A DNA stretch of 64,000 bases from Gammaproteobacteria bacterium (GCA_034522055.1 JAXHLS010000002.1:682001-746000); one strand, 5' to 3'; numbered from the stretch's first letter, positions 1 to 9,482 are shown. Translations and numbers: made by a program. The notes: generated by a model not told the origin, from the letters alone.

Positions 1-565
1 CCTTGAGATAGAGCCGGCATAACAGGGCATGCATTTTCAAGGCAAAATTACTGCTCAGGTCCTGGTGGCAAACCTCATAATCCACGGGAAAACTTAAATA
101 GGTATATTCAAAACCTGAACCTGCCGGTGGATTGGCATCAATTTCCAGTTTGATCGTCAGTTTCTTGCCGCGCTGCTGGTTGTAAAAACGTAAATTCAAC
201 TGATTCGCAATGGAAGTATCCTTAATCAAGGCGGCCTTTACGTTGTTATCCATGCGCTGTTTATCCAGCACCTCCAGCGCGATGCCGAATTCTTCACAGG
301 TCTCGGCAATATCGTCCAGATAGGGCTGCCAGTGAAATTCCGGGTTCGGTTCACGCAAGACAAAGTCGATATCTTCCGAGAAGCGGTTCAGGCCATGCAA
401 AATCCGCAAACTTGTCCCGCCCTGAAAGGCCGCAACCTCAAAAAAACCAGTGCGCCACAGGGCAAATAGGACAATCTCCTGCACGATTTCCTTGAGCGCA
501 TTCTCTTCCTCAATCTGATTGGAGACGCTGTATTTGTCCAGGCGCTTTTGAATCAGATCAATCAT
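1..565 (-). CDS. abiEii: AbiEii-type nucleotidyltransferase toxin (partial)
   Basis: The gene starts at 565 and runs off the left edge, so only the N-terminal ~188 residues are visible. They contain the family hallmark GGTSLRILHGLNRFSEDIDF, the G-G-T/S and D-x-D nucleotidyltransferase core of AbiEii/AbiGii toxins, which act on tRNA acceptor ends or other targets in type IV-like abortive infection systems. Its ATG overlaps the stop codon of the upstream antitoxin gene by ATGA (562-565), indicating translational coupling. The family call is firm; the target is not predictable. Confidence 0.88.
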   Translation of the reverse strand, partial: MIDLIQKRLDKYSVSNQIEEENALKEIVQEIVLFALWRTGFFEVAAFQGGTSLRILHGLNRFSEDIDFVLREPNPEFHWQPYLDDIAETCEEFGIALEVLDKQRMDNNVKAALIKDTSIANQLNLRFYNQQRGKKLTIKLEIDANPPAGSGFEYTYLSFPVDYEVCHQDLSSNFALKMHALLCRLYLK

Positions 566-1212
566 AAGCCCAGTGACCTTCGCAGTTCCGTAAGGAACGC
601 CCGCTCCCGCCTGCCTTTGTACACATCTTGTAGTCTCGTAATATCCAACCCGGTGACTGACCGCAGTTGCTGCTCATCGATGCGCATGCCACTTGTTAAA
701 AAACCAAATCCTTGCCATTCCAGCTTGCGCAAATAGACCAGGTCCAGCAGAGCCCGCAGCGGCTCGGCAATCAACGCCGCTTGTTGCTGCAACTCATGCC
801 TGGTAACCGACTGCAGGAAATAACCGGTATGGGTCGTCATGCGCCGAAACTCGAACTTGCCCAGTTGCGCGTGCTCGTAGGTGACCGACTTGCCGCCATG
901 GGTCATGCTCAACACGCTGTGCACCGATTCGGGAATCCAGCCATGAAAACCCAGCGCCGATTCGGCTGAGACATAACTGCAGGGCAGCATTTGCTGGGCC
1001 AGCACAAACGGGTGCAGGGCTTGCTTCCGGTACACGGGATTCAAGACATACAACCCCCGGCGGGGTTTGATCAACTCACCCGCCTTGAGGGCACGATTGA
1101 CCTGGCCGTAGCGGCGCGCATCACTACCACCCAGCAGGCGGTCTACTTGGCTGGACGACAGAGGCCGGTCCGCAAGACCAGCTTTGAAGATCTGTTCCGT
1201 AAGAGGCGTCAT
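562..1212 (-). CDS. abiEi: AbiEi-type antitoxin with winged-helix N-terminus
   Basis: 216 residues. The N-terminal ~80 residues (SSSQVDRLLGG, then RALKAGELIKPRRGLYVL) read as the winged helix of AbiEi antitoxins, which repress their own promoter. The C-terminal part (YVSAESALGFHGWIPE and the later EPLRALLDLVYLR) is the AbiEi_C-like region. It is transcribed first and overlaps abiEii by four bases, the standard antitoxin-then-toxin order. Known members neutralise the nucleotidyltransferase without stable complex formation. An A+T-rich stretch upstream (1,213-1,270) probably holds the promoter. Confidence 0.82.
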   Translation of the reverse strand: MTPLTEQIFKAGLADRPLSSSQVDRLLGGSDARRYGQVNRALKAGELIKPRRGLYVLNPVYRKQALHPFVLAQQMLPCSYVSAESALGFHGWIPESVHSVLSMTHGGKSVTYEHAQLGKFEFRRMTTHTGYFLQSVTRHELQQQAALIAEPLRALLDLVYLRKLEWQGFGFLTSGMRIDEQQLRSVTGLDITRLQDVYKGRRERAFLTELRRSLGL

Positions 1213-1518
1213 GCTGATAATTTACAGAAACTTCCATATTATGCAAGTTTCTATAAATATTTATGATGGATTCTGAGTAACCCAATACAGAAATACCCGC
1301 TTGATGTCGGGCTCACCCTGCGGGCGCGCTGCGCGCATCCTCAGCTCTACATGAATTTCCTTGCACGCCAATGTATCTGTCACATCGATACCATGACCAC
1401 CCAAAAAATTCCGACATGGTATTTATGACCGGCGCTGATTCCTGGCCGAAAATACCATGAAAAATACCATTGATGATGCGGATTATATTGTTAATTTTCA
1501 ATATGTTACGAATTCGCC
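1213..1518. other. intergenic stretch, no gene recognised
   Basis: Roughly 300 bases between the AbiE system and guaA, both on the minus strand. It is A+T-richer than its surroundings, especially 1,440-1,510. A 71-codon frame on the minus strand overlaps the end of guaA, resembles no family and was not accepted. This stretch must contain the abiE promoter and the guaA terminator, but no clear hairpin with a T-tract was found. Confidence 0.5.
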
Positions 1519-3090
1519 CTACTCCCACTCGATGGTGGCCGGGGGCTTGCCGGAGATGTCGTAGGCCACGCGGGAGATGCCATCCACTTCGTTGATGATG
1601 CGGTTGGCCACCCGGGCGAGGAACTCGTGGGGCAGGTGGGCGTAGCGGGCGGTCATGAAGTCCAGGGTCTCCACGGCGCGCAGGGCCACCACGTAGTCGT
1701 AGCGGCGGCTGTCGCCCATGACCCCCACGGAGCGCACCGGCAGGAACACGGCGAAGGCCTGGCTCACCTTGTCGTAGAGCCCCTGGGCCCGCAGCTCCTC
1801 GATGAAGATATGGTCGGCGCGGCGCAGCAGATCGGCGTATTCCTTCTTTACGGCGCCGAGAATGCGCACCCCCAGGCCGGGCCCGGGGAAGGGGTGGCGA
1901 TAGACCATGTCGAAGGGCAGGCCGAGTTCGGTGCCGAGCTTGCGCACCTCGTCCTTGAACAACTCCCGCAGGGGCTCCACCAGCTTCATCTTCATGCGTT
2001 CCGGCAGGCCGCCCACGTTATGGTGGGACTTGATGACGTGGGCCTTGCCACCCGCGCCCGCCGACTCGATGACGTCCGGGTAGATGGTGCCCTGGGCCAG
2101 CCAGTCCACCGCGGTGAGCTTTACGGCCTGCTCCTCGAAGATCTCGATGAACAGGTTGCCGATGATCTTGCGCTTGCGCTCGGGGTCGTCCTCCCCCGCC
2201 AGGGCCGCCAGGAAGCGCTCCTCGGCATCCACCCGGATGACGTTCACCCCCATGTGCTGGGCGAAGGTGGCCATCACCTGGTCGCCCTCGTTGAGACGCA
2301 GCAGGCCGTTGTCCACGAACACGCAGGTGAGCTGGCTGCCGATGGCCTTGTGCAGCAGGGCCGCCACGACGGCGGAATCCACGCCCCCGGACAGGCCCAG
2401 CAGCACCTTGTCCGCGCCCACCTGCTCCCGCACCCGTGCCACCAGATCGTCCACGATGTGCTCGGCGGTCCACAGCCGGGCGCAGCCGCAGATCTCGTGA
2501 ACGAAGCGCTCGATGATGCGCTGGCCTTGGTGGGTGTGGGTCACCTCCGGATGGAACTGCAGGCCGTAGAAGCCCTGCTCCTCGTCCGCCATGCCGGCGA
2601 TGGGCGAGTTGTCGCTGCTGGCGATCATCTTGAAGCCCGTCGGCAGGCCGCTGACGCGGTCGCCATGGCTCATCCACACGTCCAGCAGCCCGTAGCCCTC
2701 GGGGCTGGCGTGGTCCTCGATGTCCCGCAGCAGCCGGGAATGGCCCCGCGCCCGCACCTGGGCGTGGCCGAACTCGCGGTGGCTGCTGGGCTCCACCCCG
2801 CCCCCCAGCTGGGCCGCCATGGTCTGCATGCCGTAGCAGATCCCCAGCACCGGCACCCCCAGTTCGAAGACCTCGGCGGGCGCCTCCATGGCGGCGTCGC
2901 TGCCCACCGACTCGGGCCCCCCGGAGAGGATGATGCCGCTCGGCCGGTAGTGCGCGAGGAAGGCCCCGTCGACGCCGTAGGGGTGGATCTCCGAATACAC
3001 CCCCGCCTCCCGCACGCGGCGGGCGATGAGCTGGGTGTACTGGGAACCAAAGTCCAGGATCAGGATGCGATCCGCATGGATATCTGTCAT
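1519..3090 (-). CDS. guaA: GMP synthase (glutamine-hydrolysing)
   Basis: 523 residues, the usual length. It aminates XMP to GMP with glutamine and ATP, the last step of guanine nucleotide synthesis. The class I amidotransferase domain has the nucleophile Cys85 in [12 protein letters not shown] and the His-x-Glu in GLQFHPEV. The ATP pyrophosphatase domain has the P-loop SGGVDS, and the C-terminal dimerisation domain ends [18 protein letters not shown]. The start at [17 protein letters not shown] was chosen because longer frames add only GC-rich noise. It lies 65 bases downstream of guaB in the same direction, the classic guaBA operon. The stop codon is TAG, so TAG is a real stop in this genome. 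Confidence 0.97.
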   Translation of the reverse strand: MTDIHADRILILDFGSQYTQLIARRVREAGVYSEIHPYGVDGAFLAHYRPSGIILSGGPESVGSDAAMEAPAEVFELGVPVLGICYGMQTMAAQLGGGVEPSSHREFGHAQVRARGHSRLLRDIEDHASPEGYGLLDVWMSHGDRVSGLPTGFKMIASSDNSPIAGMADEEQGFYGLQFHPEVTHTHQGQRIIERFVHEICGCARLWTAEHIVDDLVARVREQVGADKVLLGLSGGVDSAVVAALLHKAIGSQLTCVFVDNGLLRLNEGDQVMATFAQHMGVNVIRVDAEERFLAALAGEDDPERKRKIIGNLFIEIFEEQAVKLTAVDWLAQGTIYPDVIESAGAGGKAHVIKSHHNVGGLPERMKMKLVEPLRELFKDEVRKLGTELGLPFDMVYRHPFPGPGLGVRILGAVKKEYADLLRRADHIFIEELRAQGLYDKVSQAFAVFLPVRSVGVMGDSRRYDYVVALRAVETLDFMTARYAHLPHEFLARVANRIINEVDGISRVAYDISGKPPATIEWE

Positions 3091-3155
3091 GGAGGGGTCC
3101 TTGGAGAGGGAGACAGGCCGCCGGGGACGAGGCCCGGCGGGCGCGGCGGGGCGAC

Positions 3156-4616
3156 TCAGACCCGGTAGTTGGGCGCCTCTTTGGTGATCGCCACGTCGTG
3201 GACGTGGCTCTCCCGCATACCGGCGTTGGTGACCCGCACGAAGGAGGGCTTGGAGCGCATTTCTGCGAGGTCCGCGCAACCCGTATAGCCCATGCTGGCG
3301 CGCAGGCCACCGAGGAGCTGATGGATGATGTTGGACATGGTGCCCTTGTAGGGCACGCGTCCCTCGATGCCCTCGGGCACCAGCTTCTCCACGTCCGACT
3401 TCTCCTGGAAGTAGCGGTCGCTGGAACCCTCGCGCTGGCTCATGGCGCCCAGGGACCCCATGCCCCTATAGGACTTGTAGGAGCGTCCCTGGTAGAGTTC
3501 CACCTCGCCGGGCGCCTCCTCCGTTCCCGCGAGCAGGCCGCCGATCATCACCGAATGGGCGCCGGCGGCGATGGCCTTGGCCAGGTCGCCGCTGTAGCGG
3601 ATGCCGCCATCGGCGATGAGGGGTATGTCGGTATCCTCGAGGGCGAGGGCCACGTTGGACACGGCAGTGATCTGGGGCACCCCCACGCCGGCCACGATGC
3701 GGGTGGTGCAGATGGAGCCCGGGCCGATGCCAACCTTGACGCCATCCGCCCCCGCGGCCACGAGGTCCCGCGCCGCCTCGCCGGTGGCGATGTTGCCGCC
3801 GATGACATCGAGTACCGGGAAGTCACCCTTGATGCGGGACACCATGTCCAGCACCCCCCGGGAGTGGCCGTGGGCGGTATCCACCACCACCACGTCCACC
3901 CCCTCCTCCACCAGGGCCGCCACCCGCTCCATGGTGCCCTCGCCGGTGCCCACCGCCGCACCCGCCCGCAGGCGCGCGAACTCGTCCTTGCAGGCATTGG
4001 GGAATTCGGTGGCCTTCTGGATATCCTTGACCGTAATCATGCCCCTCAGGTGGAAGGCGTCGTCGACAACCAGAACCTTCTCGATACGGTACTTGTGGAG
4101 CAGCGCCACGACCTCCTCCCGCTCCGCCCCCTCGCGTACCGTCACCAGTCGGTCCTTGGGGGTCATGATGGTGTCGACGGGTCTCTCGAAGTGGCTCTCG
4201 AAGCGCAGGTCGCGGCTGGTGACGATGCCCACCAGCTCGCCGCCCTTGACCACCGGCACCCCCGAGATGCTGTGGGTGCGGGTGATGTTCAGCACCTCGC
4301 CGATGCTCATCCCGGGATGGACACAGATGGGGTCCTTGATGACGCCGCTCTCGTATTTCTTGACCGCCCTCACCTGGGCCGCCTGTTCCTCGGCCCCCAT
4401 GTTCTTATGGATGATGCCGATCCCCCCTTCCTGGGCGATGGCGATGGCCAGGCGGGCCTCGGTCACCGTGTCCATGGCCGCGGCCAGGAGCGGGATGTTG
4501 AGTTCGATGTTGCGGGTCAGGCGGGTCCGCAGGCTCACGTCCCGGGGCAGCACCGAGGAATGGGCGGGCAGCAGGAGAACATCGTCGAATGTCAGTGCTT
4601 CTTGGGAAATGCGCAT
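3156..4616 (-). CDS. guaB: IMP dehydrogenase
   Basis: 486 residues. It oxidises IMP to XMP with NAD+, the committed step to guanine nucleotides. The barrel begins [21 protein letters not shown] tandem CBS pair spans about residues 95-205 ([19 protein letters not shown]). Catalytic Cys303 sits in [15 protein letters not shown], and the flap/active-site region reads [10 protein letters not shown]. It is the first gene of the guaBA operon, with a sigma-70-like promoter just upstream. Confidence 0.97.
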   Translation of the reverse strand: MRISQEALTFDDVLLLPAHSSVLPRDVSLRTRLTRNIELNIPLLAAAMDTVTEARLAIAIAQEGGIGIIHKNMGAEEQAAQVRAVKKYESGVIKDPICVHPGMSIGEVLNITRTHSISGVPVVKGGELVGIVTSRDLRFESHFERPVDTIMTPKDRLVTVREGAEREEVVALLHKYRIEKVLVVDDAFHLRGMITVKDIQKATEFPNACKDEFARLRAGAAVGTGEGTMERVAALVEEGVDVVVVDTAHGHSRGVLDMVSRIKGDFPVLDVIGGNIATGEAARDLVAAGADGVKVGIGPGSICTTRIVAGVGVPQITAVSNVALALEDTDIPLIADGGIRYSGDLAKAIAAGAHSVMIGGLLAGTEEAPGEVELYQGRSYKSYRGMGSLGAMSQREGSSDRYFQEKSDVEKLVPEGIEGRVPYKGTMSNIIHQLLGGLRASMGYTGCADLAEMRSKPSFVRVTNAGMRESHVHDVAITKEAPNYRV

Positions 4617-4652
4617 GATGGCGGGGCGGGGTCCATGGGAAAAACTTGGCGG

Positions 4653-4680
4653 ATTATAGGATTTGACCCCCTTTGGATAA
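4653..4680 (-). promoter_or_regulatory. probable guaBA promoter
   Basis: On the minus strand there is a perfect -10 TATAAT (4,653-4,658) and a weak -35 TTATCC (4,675-4,680) 16 bases upstream. The start codon of guaB at 4,616 lies ~37 bases downstream of the -10. Confidence 0.5.
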
Positions 4681-4804
4681 AAGGGTTAGCTTCCGGTGCC
4701 TATTCCGGTGCTTGCCCCGGATTGGAAGAAACCCCAATGCAATCAGGGGCCCCACGGCGCGGCGGCGGCGGAGGGCCTGGCCATCACGGCAGCGGGGACG
4801 GCGG

Positions 4805-5332
4805 ATGAACGGCGACAATTCCATCGTGGCCATCTGCACCGCGGCCATGGATGGCCCCATACCGGTGAGTGCAGTCCTCCCTCGGCGCCCCGGGCATATG
4901 CCGCCCTGCCCCCCGCGCTCGCCCGTCCAGTGGCTGGATGCCCCGGCCACCACACGGCAGCGGCCACCGGCGCCGCGACGCCAGACCGATGATCGGGACC
5001 ACCCGGGCGACGGCGCCTTGTTGTGCGCCCTTTGCCGTCATCCGGTGACCCATCCCAGGGAACGTATCGTGCGCGCCGGGGCCCACGAGCATGGCCGCAT
5101 GAACCCCGCGGGTTTCAGCTTTCACCTGGCCTGTTTCGCGGCCGCTCCGGGAGCGATGGTCGTGGGACCGGCCACCCTGGAGCACACCTGGTTCGCCGGC
5201 CATGGGTGGCGCATCGCCTTGTGCGGCGGCTGCGGTGAGCAGTTGGGCTGGCGCTTCGAGGCCCCTGACGGCGACCGCTTCTACGGCCTCATCGTCGGCC
5301 GGCTGGTGGCGGCGGATACACCGGAGACCTGA
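4805..5332 (+). CDS. single-domain CULT (cereblon-like, thalidomide-binding fold) protein
   Basis: 175 residues from the chosen ATG. The C-terminal ~110 residues match the CULT domain shared by eukaryotic cereblon and short bacterial proteins such as Magnetospirillum MsCI4. There are two zinc CxxC pairs (CALCRHPVT and CGGCGEQLGW). Three tryptophans of the aromatic cage are visible in HTWFAGHGWRIALC and LGWRFE, and the end DRFYGLIVGRLV is typical. The first ~60 residues are Pro/Arg-rich and probably disordered. In bacteria the domain stands alone, without the Lon-like and DDB1-binding parts, and its natural ligand is uncertain; cyclic imides bind in studied members. It is divergent from guaB and monocistronic. 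The start could be later, for instance the next in-frame ATG. Confidence 0.8.
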   Translation: MNGDNSIVAICTAAMDGPIPVSAVLPRRPGHMPPCPPRSPVQWLDAPATTRQRPPAPRRQTDDRDHPGDGALLCALCRHPVTHPRERIVRAGAHEHGRMNPAGFSFHLACFAAAPGAMVVGPATLEHTWFAGHGWRIALCGGCGEQLGWRFEAPDGDRFYGLIVGRLVAADTPET

Positions 5333-5388
5333 CCCGGACGACACGCCCCGGTACCCGACACCCAACCATGCCGGCCCGCGCCGCCGGT

Positions 5389-5567
5389 GTCGGGATGAAT
5401 CCCGACCTACAAAAAGCGTAAACCACGAAAAACGCGAAAGATCCGAAACGGACGGTGGCGGTGTTCTTGTAGGTCGGGCTTCAGCCCGACAGCCCGCCGG
5501 TGGGGGCTCCAGCCCGGCGTGGGATGCGTGGGGCGAGGCCGAATGTCGGGATGAATCCCGACCTACA
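5389..5567. repeat. three copies of a REP-like palindrome
   Basis: Copies lie at 5,389-5,411, 5,468-5,492 and 5,544-5,567. Each is a short hairpin of the form GTCGGGCTTCAGCCCGAC or GTCGGGATGAATCCCGAC flanked by TGTAGG or its complement. A fourth copy lies at 6,894-6,918 beyond the insertion sequence. They resemble REP elements of other gammaproteobacteria, and the insertion sequence landed within the cluster. Confidence 0.75.
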
Positions 5568-5594
5568 TCCGTGCCGCTGGAATGGGCGGTGGGG

Positions 5595-6877
5595 CTCAGG
5601 GATCCCCTCATTTTTAATCTCAACAATGACTTGCAACTTGTTGATCTGAAGATCATTCTTGGAGTCCTCACAATCACCATGAGGACCGGCGATGAAAGCA
5701 GCACAGGCGCTTCGGCAGGATGACATCATCGAGTTCATTGATACGCTTTTCGACGGCGACTTGCACGCCAAGCGCGTGTTGTCGCTGGCGAACGCGGCCT
5801 GGGGGGTGCTGACCAGCGCTTCGCTGGCAGTGCACGCCATCGGTCAGGGTTTGGCGCATGCCCAGGGGACGCTGAGCAAGCATGGTGTGAAGCAGGTGGA
5901 CCGGCTGCTGAGCAACCGCGGCATCAAACTCGCTAGGTTCTTTGCGTGCTGGGTGCCCTATGTTATCGGCGCACGTACCAAGGTGGTGGTGGCGCTGGAC
6001 TGGACGAGCTTTGCCAATGACGGGCACGAGACGCTGGTGCTGTCGATGCTGACCCGTCATGGTCGTGCCACACCGTTGCTGTGGCAGACGGTGGAGGCTG
6101 CCACCCTCAAGGGCCGGCAGACGGATTACGAGGATGCGTTGCTGTGTCGGCTCTATGAGGTGCTGCCGGCGGGGGTGGCGGTGACGATCGTGGCCGATCG
6201 GGGCTTTGCGGACTGCAAGCTGTTGAAGCTGCTGAGCGAGGAGTTGGGTTTCGGCTATGTGGTGCGGTTGCGCAGCCAGTATTACATCACCAACGCCAAG
6301 GGCGAGCGGCGCAAGGCAGCGAAGTGGGTGGGTACCCATGGCCGGGCGCGCACGTTGCGCGATGCGACGCTGACCGACTCCCAAGCCCTGCCCGTGGCCA
6401 CGGTCGTGTGTGTGCAGGCCAAGGACATGAAGGAGCCGTGGTGCCTGGCTGCCAGTGACCGCGAGGCGAAGGCGAAGACGCTCATCGGTTACTACGCCAA
6501 GCGCTGGGGGATTGAGACGAGCTTCCGCGACATCAAGGATCTGCGCTTCGGCATGGGGATGTCCTCGCTGCGGATTCGGTCGCCCGGAGCGCCGCGACCG
6601 GTTGTTGCTGATCAGTGCACTGGCCATCGCCTTGCTGTCGCTGCTCGGTGCCGCGGGAGAGGCGTTGGGCTACGATCGCTGGCTGAAGGCAAATACCGTT
6701 AAGCGGCGTACCCACTCGCTGTTTCGCCAGGGACTGATGCTCTACGAACATATTCCGAATTGGCCTGAGGAGCGATTGCGCCCGTTATTCGAGAAGTTCA
6801 CCGAACTCCTCCACGAGCAACGCGTGTTCCGCGATGCCTTCGGTATTATTTGAGTTAAAAATGAGGGGATGCCTAAG
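5595..6877 (+). mobile_element. IS10-like insertion sequence (IS4 family)
   Basis: Terminal inverted repeats are visible. The left end starts CTCAGGGATCCCC (5,595) and the right end, read inward from 6,877, starts CTTAGGCATCCCC; both continue CTCATTTTTAA. This resembles the CTGAGAGATCCCC end of IS10. Flanks carry a perfect 9-bp duplication GCGGTGGGG at 5,586-5,594 and 6,878-6,886, the size known for IS10/IS50. The single transposase frame is broken (see its own entry). The intact duplication implies a recent insertion. Confidence 0.85.
5692..6853 (+). pseudogene. IS10-like transposase, one frameshift
   Basis: The reading frame starts at ATG 5,692 and shows the DDE core of the IS4 family: Asp in VVALDW, Asp in TIVADRGFAD and the YREK-like signature YAKRWGIETSFRDIK. 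At about 6,584 an extra G in the run CCCGGAGC shifts the frame. The correct protein continues one base later as RRDRLLLISALAIALL and ends RVFRDAFGII at 6,853. A single-base error in the assembly would explain it equally well. If the shift is real, the copy is inactive unless complemented. Confidence 0.85.
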
Positions 6878-6893
6878 GCGGTGGGGGGGTATT

Positions 6894-6918
6894 TGTAGGT
6901 CGGGCTTCAGCCCGACAG
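6894..6918. repeat. fourth REP-like palindrome
   Basis: Same hairpin as the cluster at 5,389-5,567 (GTCGGGCTTCAGCCCGAC preceded by TGTAG). It overlaps the last codons of the downstream pyridoxamine-oxidase-like gene, so that protein's C-terminal residues are repeat-derived. Confidence 0.75.
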
Positions 6919-7413
6919 CCCGCGGTGGGGATAAGCCGTACAGGCCTGCAGCCGGGCGAGGAACGATGCCCCCGCAAGGCTGTGAGCGCGGGCGAAACCG
7001 CCCACGAAATGGACCCGCTCCGGCACCAGGCGGTAGAGATGAAAGTCGGCGAAGGCGAAGCGCGGCTCCGCCGCCGCAAACCGGCCCACATAGGCCTCCC
7101 GTGCCGTCCCGTAGCCGTCATCGGCAGGAGACAGCACGATGACCGGGCCGCTGAGGGTCAGGCGGGCCAGCTCCTGGGGATCGCCGCTGCCGTCGTCCGT
7201 CTCGGAGACCACCAGAGAGGCCCGCCCCGACGTCGCAAGATTGCGTGTGTGCGCCGCGAGGGTACTGAGATGCATGAGCACTCCCTGCCAGTCGGGATCC
7301 GGCACGAAGGCGACCATGGAGGCCAGGGGGCCATCCGCTCCCATGGTGGCCAGGGCCGCCCAGCGCCGGCCACCGAGGAGCCGGGCGCAACACTCGAGAT
7401 CTTGCGCCTTCAA
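6907..7413 (-). CDS. pyridoxamine 5'-phosphate oxidase-like flavin/heme-binding protein
   Basis: 168 residues with the split-barrel fold signature of the PNPOx-like/HugZ group: RRWAALATMGADGPLASMVAFVPD near the start, then LAAHTRNLATSGRASLVV and ARLTLSGPV. Members bind FMN, F420 or heme; many of this short class are annotated as heme-utilisation proteins, but substrate cannot be read here. The last residues (AYPHRGLSG) are encoded by a REP-like repeat, suggesting the original 3' end was replaced. It lies just upstream of coq7 on the same strand order (7,413 then 7,447), and a 17-bp duplication sits between them. Confidence 0.75.
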   Translation of the reverse strand: MKAQDLECCARLLGGRRWAALATMGADGPLASMVAFVPDPDWQGVLMHLSTLAAHTRNLATSGRASLVVSETDDGSGDPQELARLTLSGPVIVLSPADDGYGTAREAYVGRFAAAEPRFAFADFHLYRLVPERVHFVGGFARAHSLAGASFLARLQACTAYPHRGLSG

Positions 7414-7420
7414 ATCCGCT

Positions 7421-7454
7421 GGTGGGACATCAGATCTGGTGGGACATCAGATAC
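7421..7454. repeat. 17-bp tandem duplication over the coq7 stop
   Basis: Two copies of GGTGGGACATCAGAT plus two bases lie head to tail. The stop codon of coq7 (7,447-7,449) is inside the second copy. Confidence 0.8.
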
Positions 7455-8094
7455 GGTAGGCGACGCTGGTCATCACCTTGGAGGTGAGGCGCATGAGCCG
7501 GCGCACCGCCTTCGGCAGCGGCGCCCCGCCGCTCTCCACCGCCACCGTGGCATGACGCGCCTCGTCCTCCCGCATCTGCTGGACGATGGCCCGGCTGCGA
7601 TGATCGTCCTCCGGCAACCGGTAGAGATGATCCCCCAGGTGGTCACCCACCTGGCGCTCCGTCTCCGCCACGAAACCCAGGCTCCATTTGTCCCCCGCCG
7701 CGCCGGCCAGGGCGCCGATCATGAAGGACCCGGCGTACCAGAAGGGACCCAGCAGGCTCGGCCTGCCCCCCAGTTCCCGCACCCGGTCCTCACACCAGGC
7801 CAAGTGGTCGTTCTCCTCCTGCGCCGCCTGCTCCATGCTGTGCCGCACCTGGGGCAGGCGGGCGGTCACGGCCTGCCCCTGGTAGAGGCCCTGGGCCGCC
7901 ACCTCACCGGCATGATTGACCCGCATGAGACCACGGGACACCCCTTCCTGAGTGCCATCCAACGCCCCCTCCGGCGTGTCGCGGGCGGGGTTGGGCCGGC
8001 CGGTAGTGAGGGGACGCCCGAACACGGTGCGCAGACCCTGATCGACGCTGATGAGCAGGTCGTCGAGTTTCGACAGATTGCGGTTCTGGATCAC
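7447..8094 (-). CDS. coq7: 2-polyprenyl-3-methyl-6-methoxy-1,4-benzoquinol monooxygenase (Coq7/CLK-1 type)
   Basis: 215 residues. It performs the C6 hydroxylation of the ubiquinone ring, the job done by UbiF in enterics. The ferritin-like di-iron motifs are present: Glu64 in [14 protein letters not shown], Glu94/His97 in QEENDHLAW, later Glu in [12 protein letters not shown] and the ExxH in [10 protein letters not shown]. The membrane-facing helix segment [12 protein letters not shown] is also typical. With ubiC and ubiA at 21.6-23.0 kb, it shows an aerobic ubiquinone pathway. Confidence 0.93.
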   Translation of the reverse strand: MIQNRNLSKLDDLLISVDQGLRTVFGRPLTTGRPNPARDTPEGALDGTQEGVSRGLMRVNHAGEVAAQGLYQGQAVTARLPQVRHSMEQAAQEENDHLAWCEDRVRELGGRPSLLGPFWYAGSFMIGALAGAAGDKWSLGFVAETERQVGDHLGDHLYRLPEDDHRSRAIVQQMREDEARHATVAVESGGAPLPKAVRRLMRLTSKVMTSVAYRI

Positions 8095-8167
8095 GGCGCA
8101 GTCCTCCGGTAGTGGCTGTAGTGTATGTAATACGTGGACGCGGCCATTTTAGTTTCCCAGCCCGGCC

Positions 8168-9442
8168 TTAATCATCAAGCTGGCGCGCCAGCAGTTCCAC
8201 GGGGTGCAACACCTCCGGTACATCCCGCGCCCCGTCGAGACTGAGCCGCAGATGGAGGGCACACCCCACGTTGGAGGTGGCGAGATAGGCGGCGCCTGCG
8301 TCCCGCGCAGCGGCCACCTTGGGGGCCGCCAGGCGGTCCGCCGTAGCCGCGTGCCGCAGCAGGTGAGTGCCCGCCGAGCCACAGCAAACGGCATTGCCGT
8401 CCAGGGCCGTCACCTCGAGCCCGGGGACCAGGGCGAGCAGGGCGTAGACTGCCTCATGCTGGCCCATGACGTTACGCAGGGTGCACGGATCATGCACCAG
8501 CACTCGGGCCTCGAGAGGCCTGAACCGCAAGCCCTCGACGCCGTGATCCAGCAGGAAACGGGAGACATCCCACACCTCGGCCATCGTCGCGCCGGCGTTC
8601 TCCGCGCTGGCGCCGTCACGGGCCGCAGCCCCCAGCACGGCACCGCAGCCGCTGGCGCAACTCACCACGGCTTCGCAGGTGCCGGACGCGAAGGCCTGCG
8701 CATTGTGGCGGGCCAAGTCGGACGCCACCGTCGCGAAACCGCCGTGGAGATGGATGGCACCGCAACACGCCTGCCCCTTCGGCACGACCACGTCGTAGCC
8801 CGCCGCCGTCAGCAACCGCGTGGCGGCATGAAGGACCGCCGGTTCCACGAGACGGGACACGCAGCCGAGATGCAGGCCCACCGTGCCCCGCCGCTGGTGG
8901 TGCGCCTCATGGGTGCCATAAGCCGGCGCCGCCCTGGGACGGCCCTCGAGGGACGCGGTGAGGCGCAGCCACCGCCCGACGCTGGACGAAGCCGACAGAG
9001 GAACCACCTTGAGACGCGTCAGAACCCCGGCGGCACGGGCAGCCAGGACGAGGCCACGGGTAGCAACGCCACCGAGGCGCAGCGGCCAGCGGGCCAGCAG
9101 ATCATTTAATGGGGCCGGCTGGATCGCCCCCCGCGCCACGAGTTCGGCATAGGCGCCGTCCATGAGTTCGCCGTAGGGCACCCCCGAGGGACACACTGCT
9201 TCGCAGGCCCGACAGGACAGACAGCCGTCGAGGTGGCCCAGGGTGCCCGTCGTGGCACCGATGCGGTCCTCCGCCAAACCCTGTATGAGGGCGATACGAC
9301 CCCGCGGCGAATCCGCCTCGTTGCGCTCCAAACCATAGGTGGGGCAGACCGGCAGGCACAGGCCGCATTTCACGCACCGATCGGCGCCCCGGAGCAGCCG
9401 CTCCACACGTGCGGCCCCCGCATCGGAGGGGGTATCATTCAT
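8168..9442 (-). CDS. glcF: glycolate oxidase iron-sulfur subunit
   Basis: 424 residues. Two ferredoxin-type [4Fe-4S] motifs stand near the N-terminus, CVKCGLCLPVCP and CLSCRACEAVCP. They are followed by two cysteine-rich (CCG) domains, with CCGAIHLHGG and CCGSAGTHLL. This is the GlcF arrangement: it passes electrons from the GlcD/GlcE flavin subunits during glycolate oxidation. No glcD or glcE is adjacent, so related Fe-S oxidoreductase subunits (lactate or glycerol-3-phosphate dehydrogenase C type) remain possible. The ATG at 9,442 (MNDTPSDAG) was preferred to a start 42 bases upstream because that one would run into the divergent ferredoxin's start. Confidence 0.85.
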   Translation of the reverse strand: MNDTPSDAGAARVERLLRGADRCVKCGLCLPVCPTYGLERNEADSPRGRIALIQGLAEDRIGATTGTLGHLDGCLSCRACEAVCPSGVPYGELMDGAYAELVARGAIQPAPLNDLLARWPLRLGGVATRGLVLAARAAGVLTRLKVVPLSASSSVGRWLRLTASLEGRPRAAPAYGTHEAHHQRRGTVGLHLGCVSRLVEPAVLHAATRLLTAAGYDVVVPKGQACCGAIHLHGGFATVASDLARHNAQAFASGTCEAVVSCASGCGAVLGAAARDGASAENAGATMAEVWDVSRFLLDHGVEGLRFRPLEARVLVHDPCTLRNVMGQHEAVYALLALVPGLEVTALDGNAVCCGSAGTHLLRHAATADRLAAPKVAAARDAGAAYLATSNVGCALHLRLSLDGARDVPEVLHPVELLARQLDD

Positions 9443-9482
9443 GCCTGAGCGCGCGCATTCGGCGGGGCTTACGGAGGTTGTC

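Noticed and set aside
1313-1528. 71-codon minus-strand frame overlapping the end of guaA
   Set aside because: Overlaps guaA out of frame, has no ribosome site or family resemblance.
1627-3168. Long open frame (513 codons) on the plus strand opposite guaA
   Set aside because: It mirrors codon-position GC bias of guaA, has no recognisable family and is rich in His/Gly/Leu as antisense frames of high-GC genes are. The same applies to frames opposite guaB, spoVR, prkA and tamAB.
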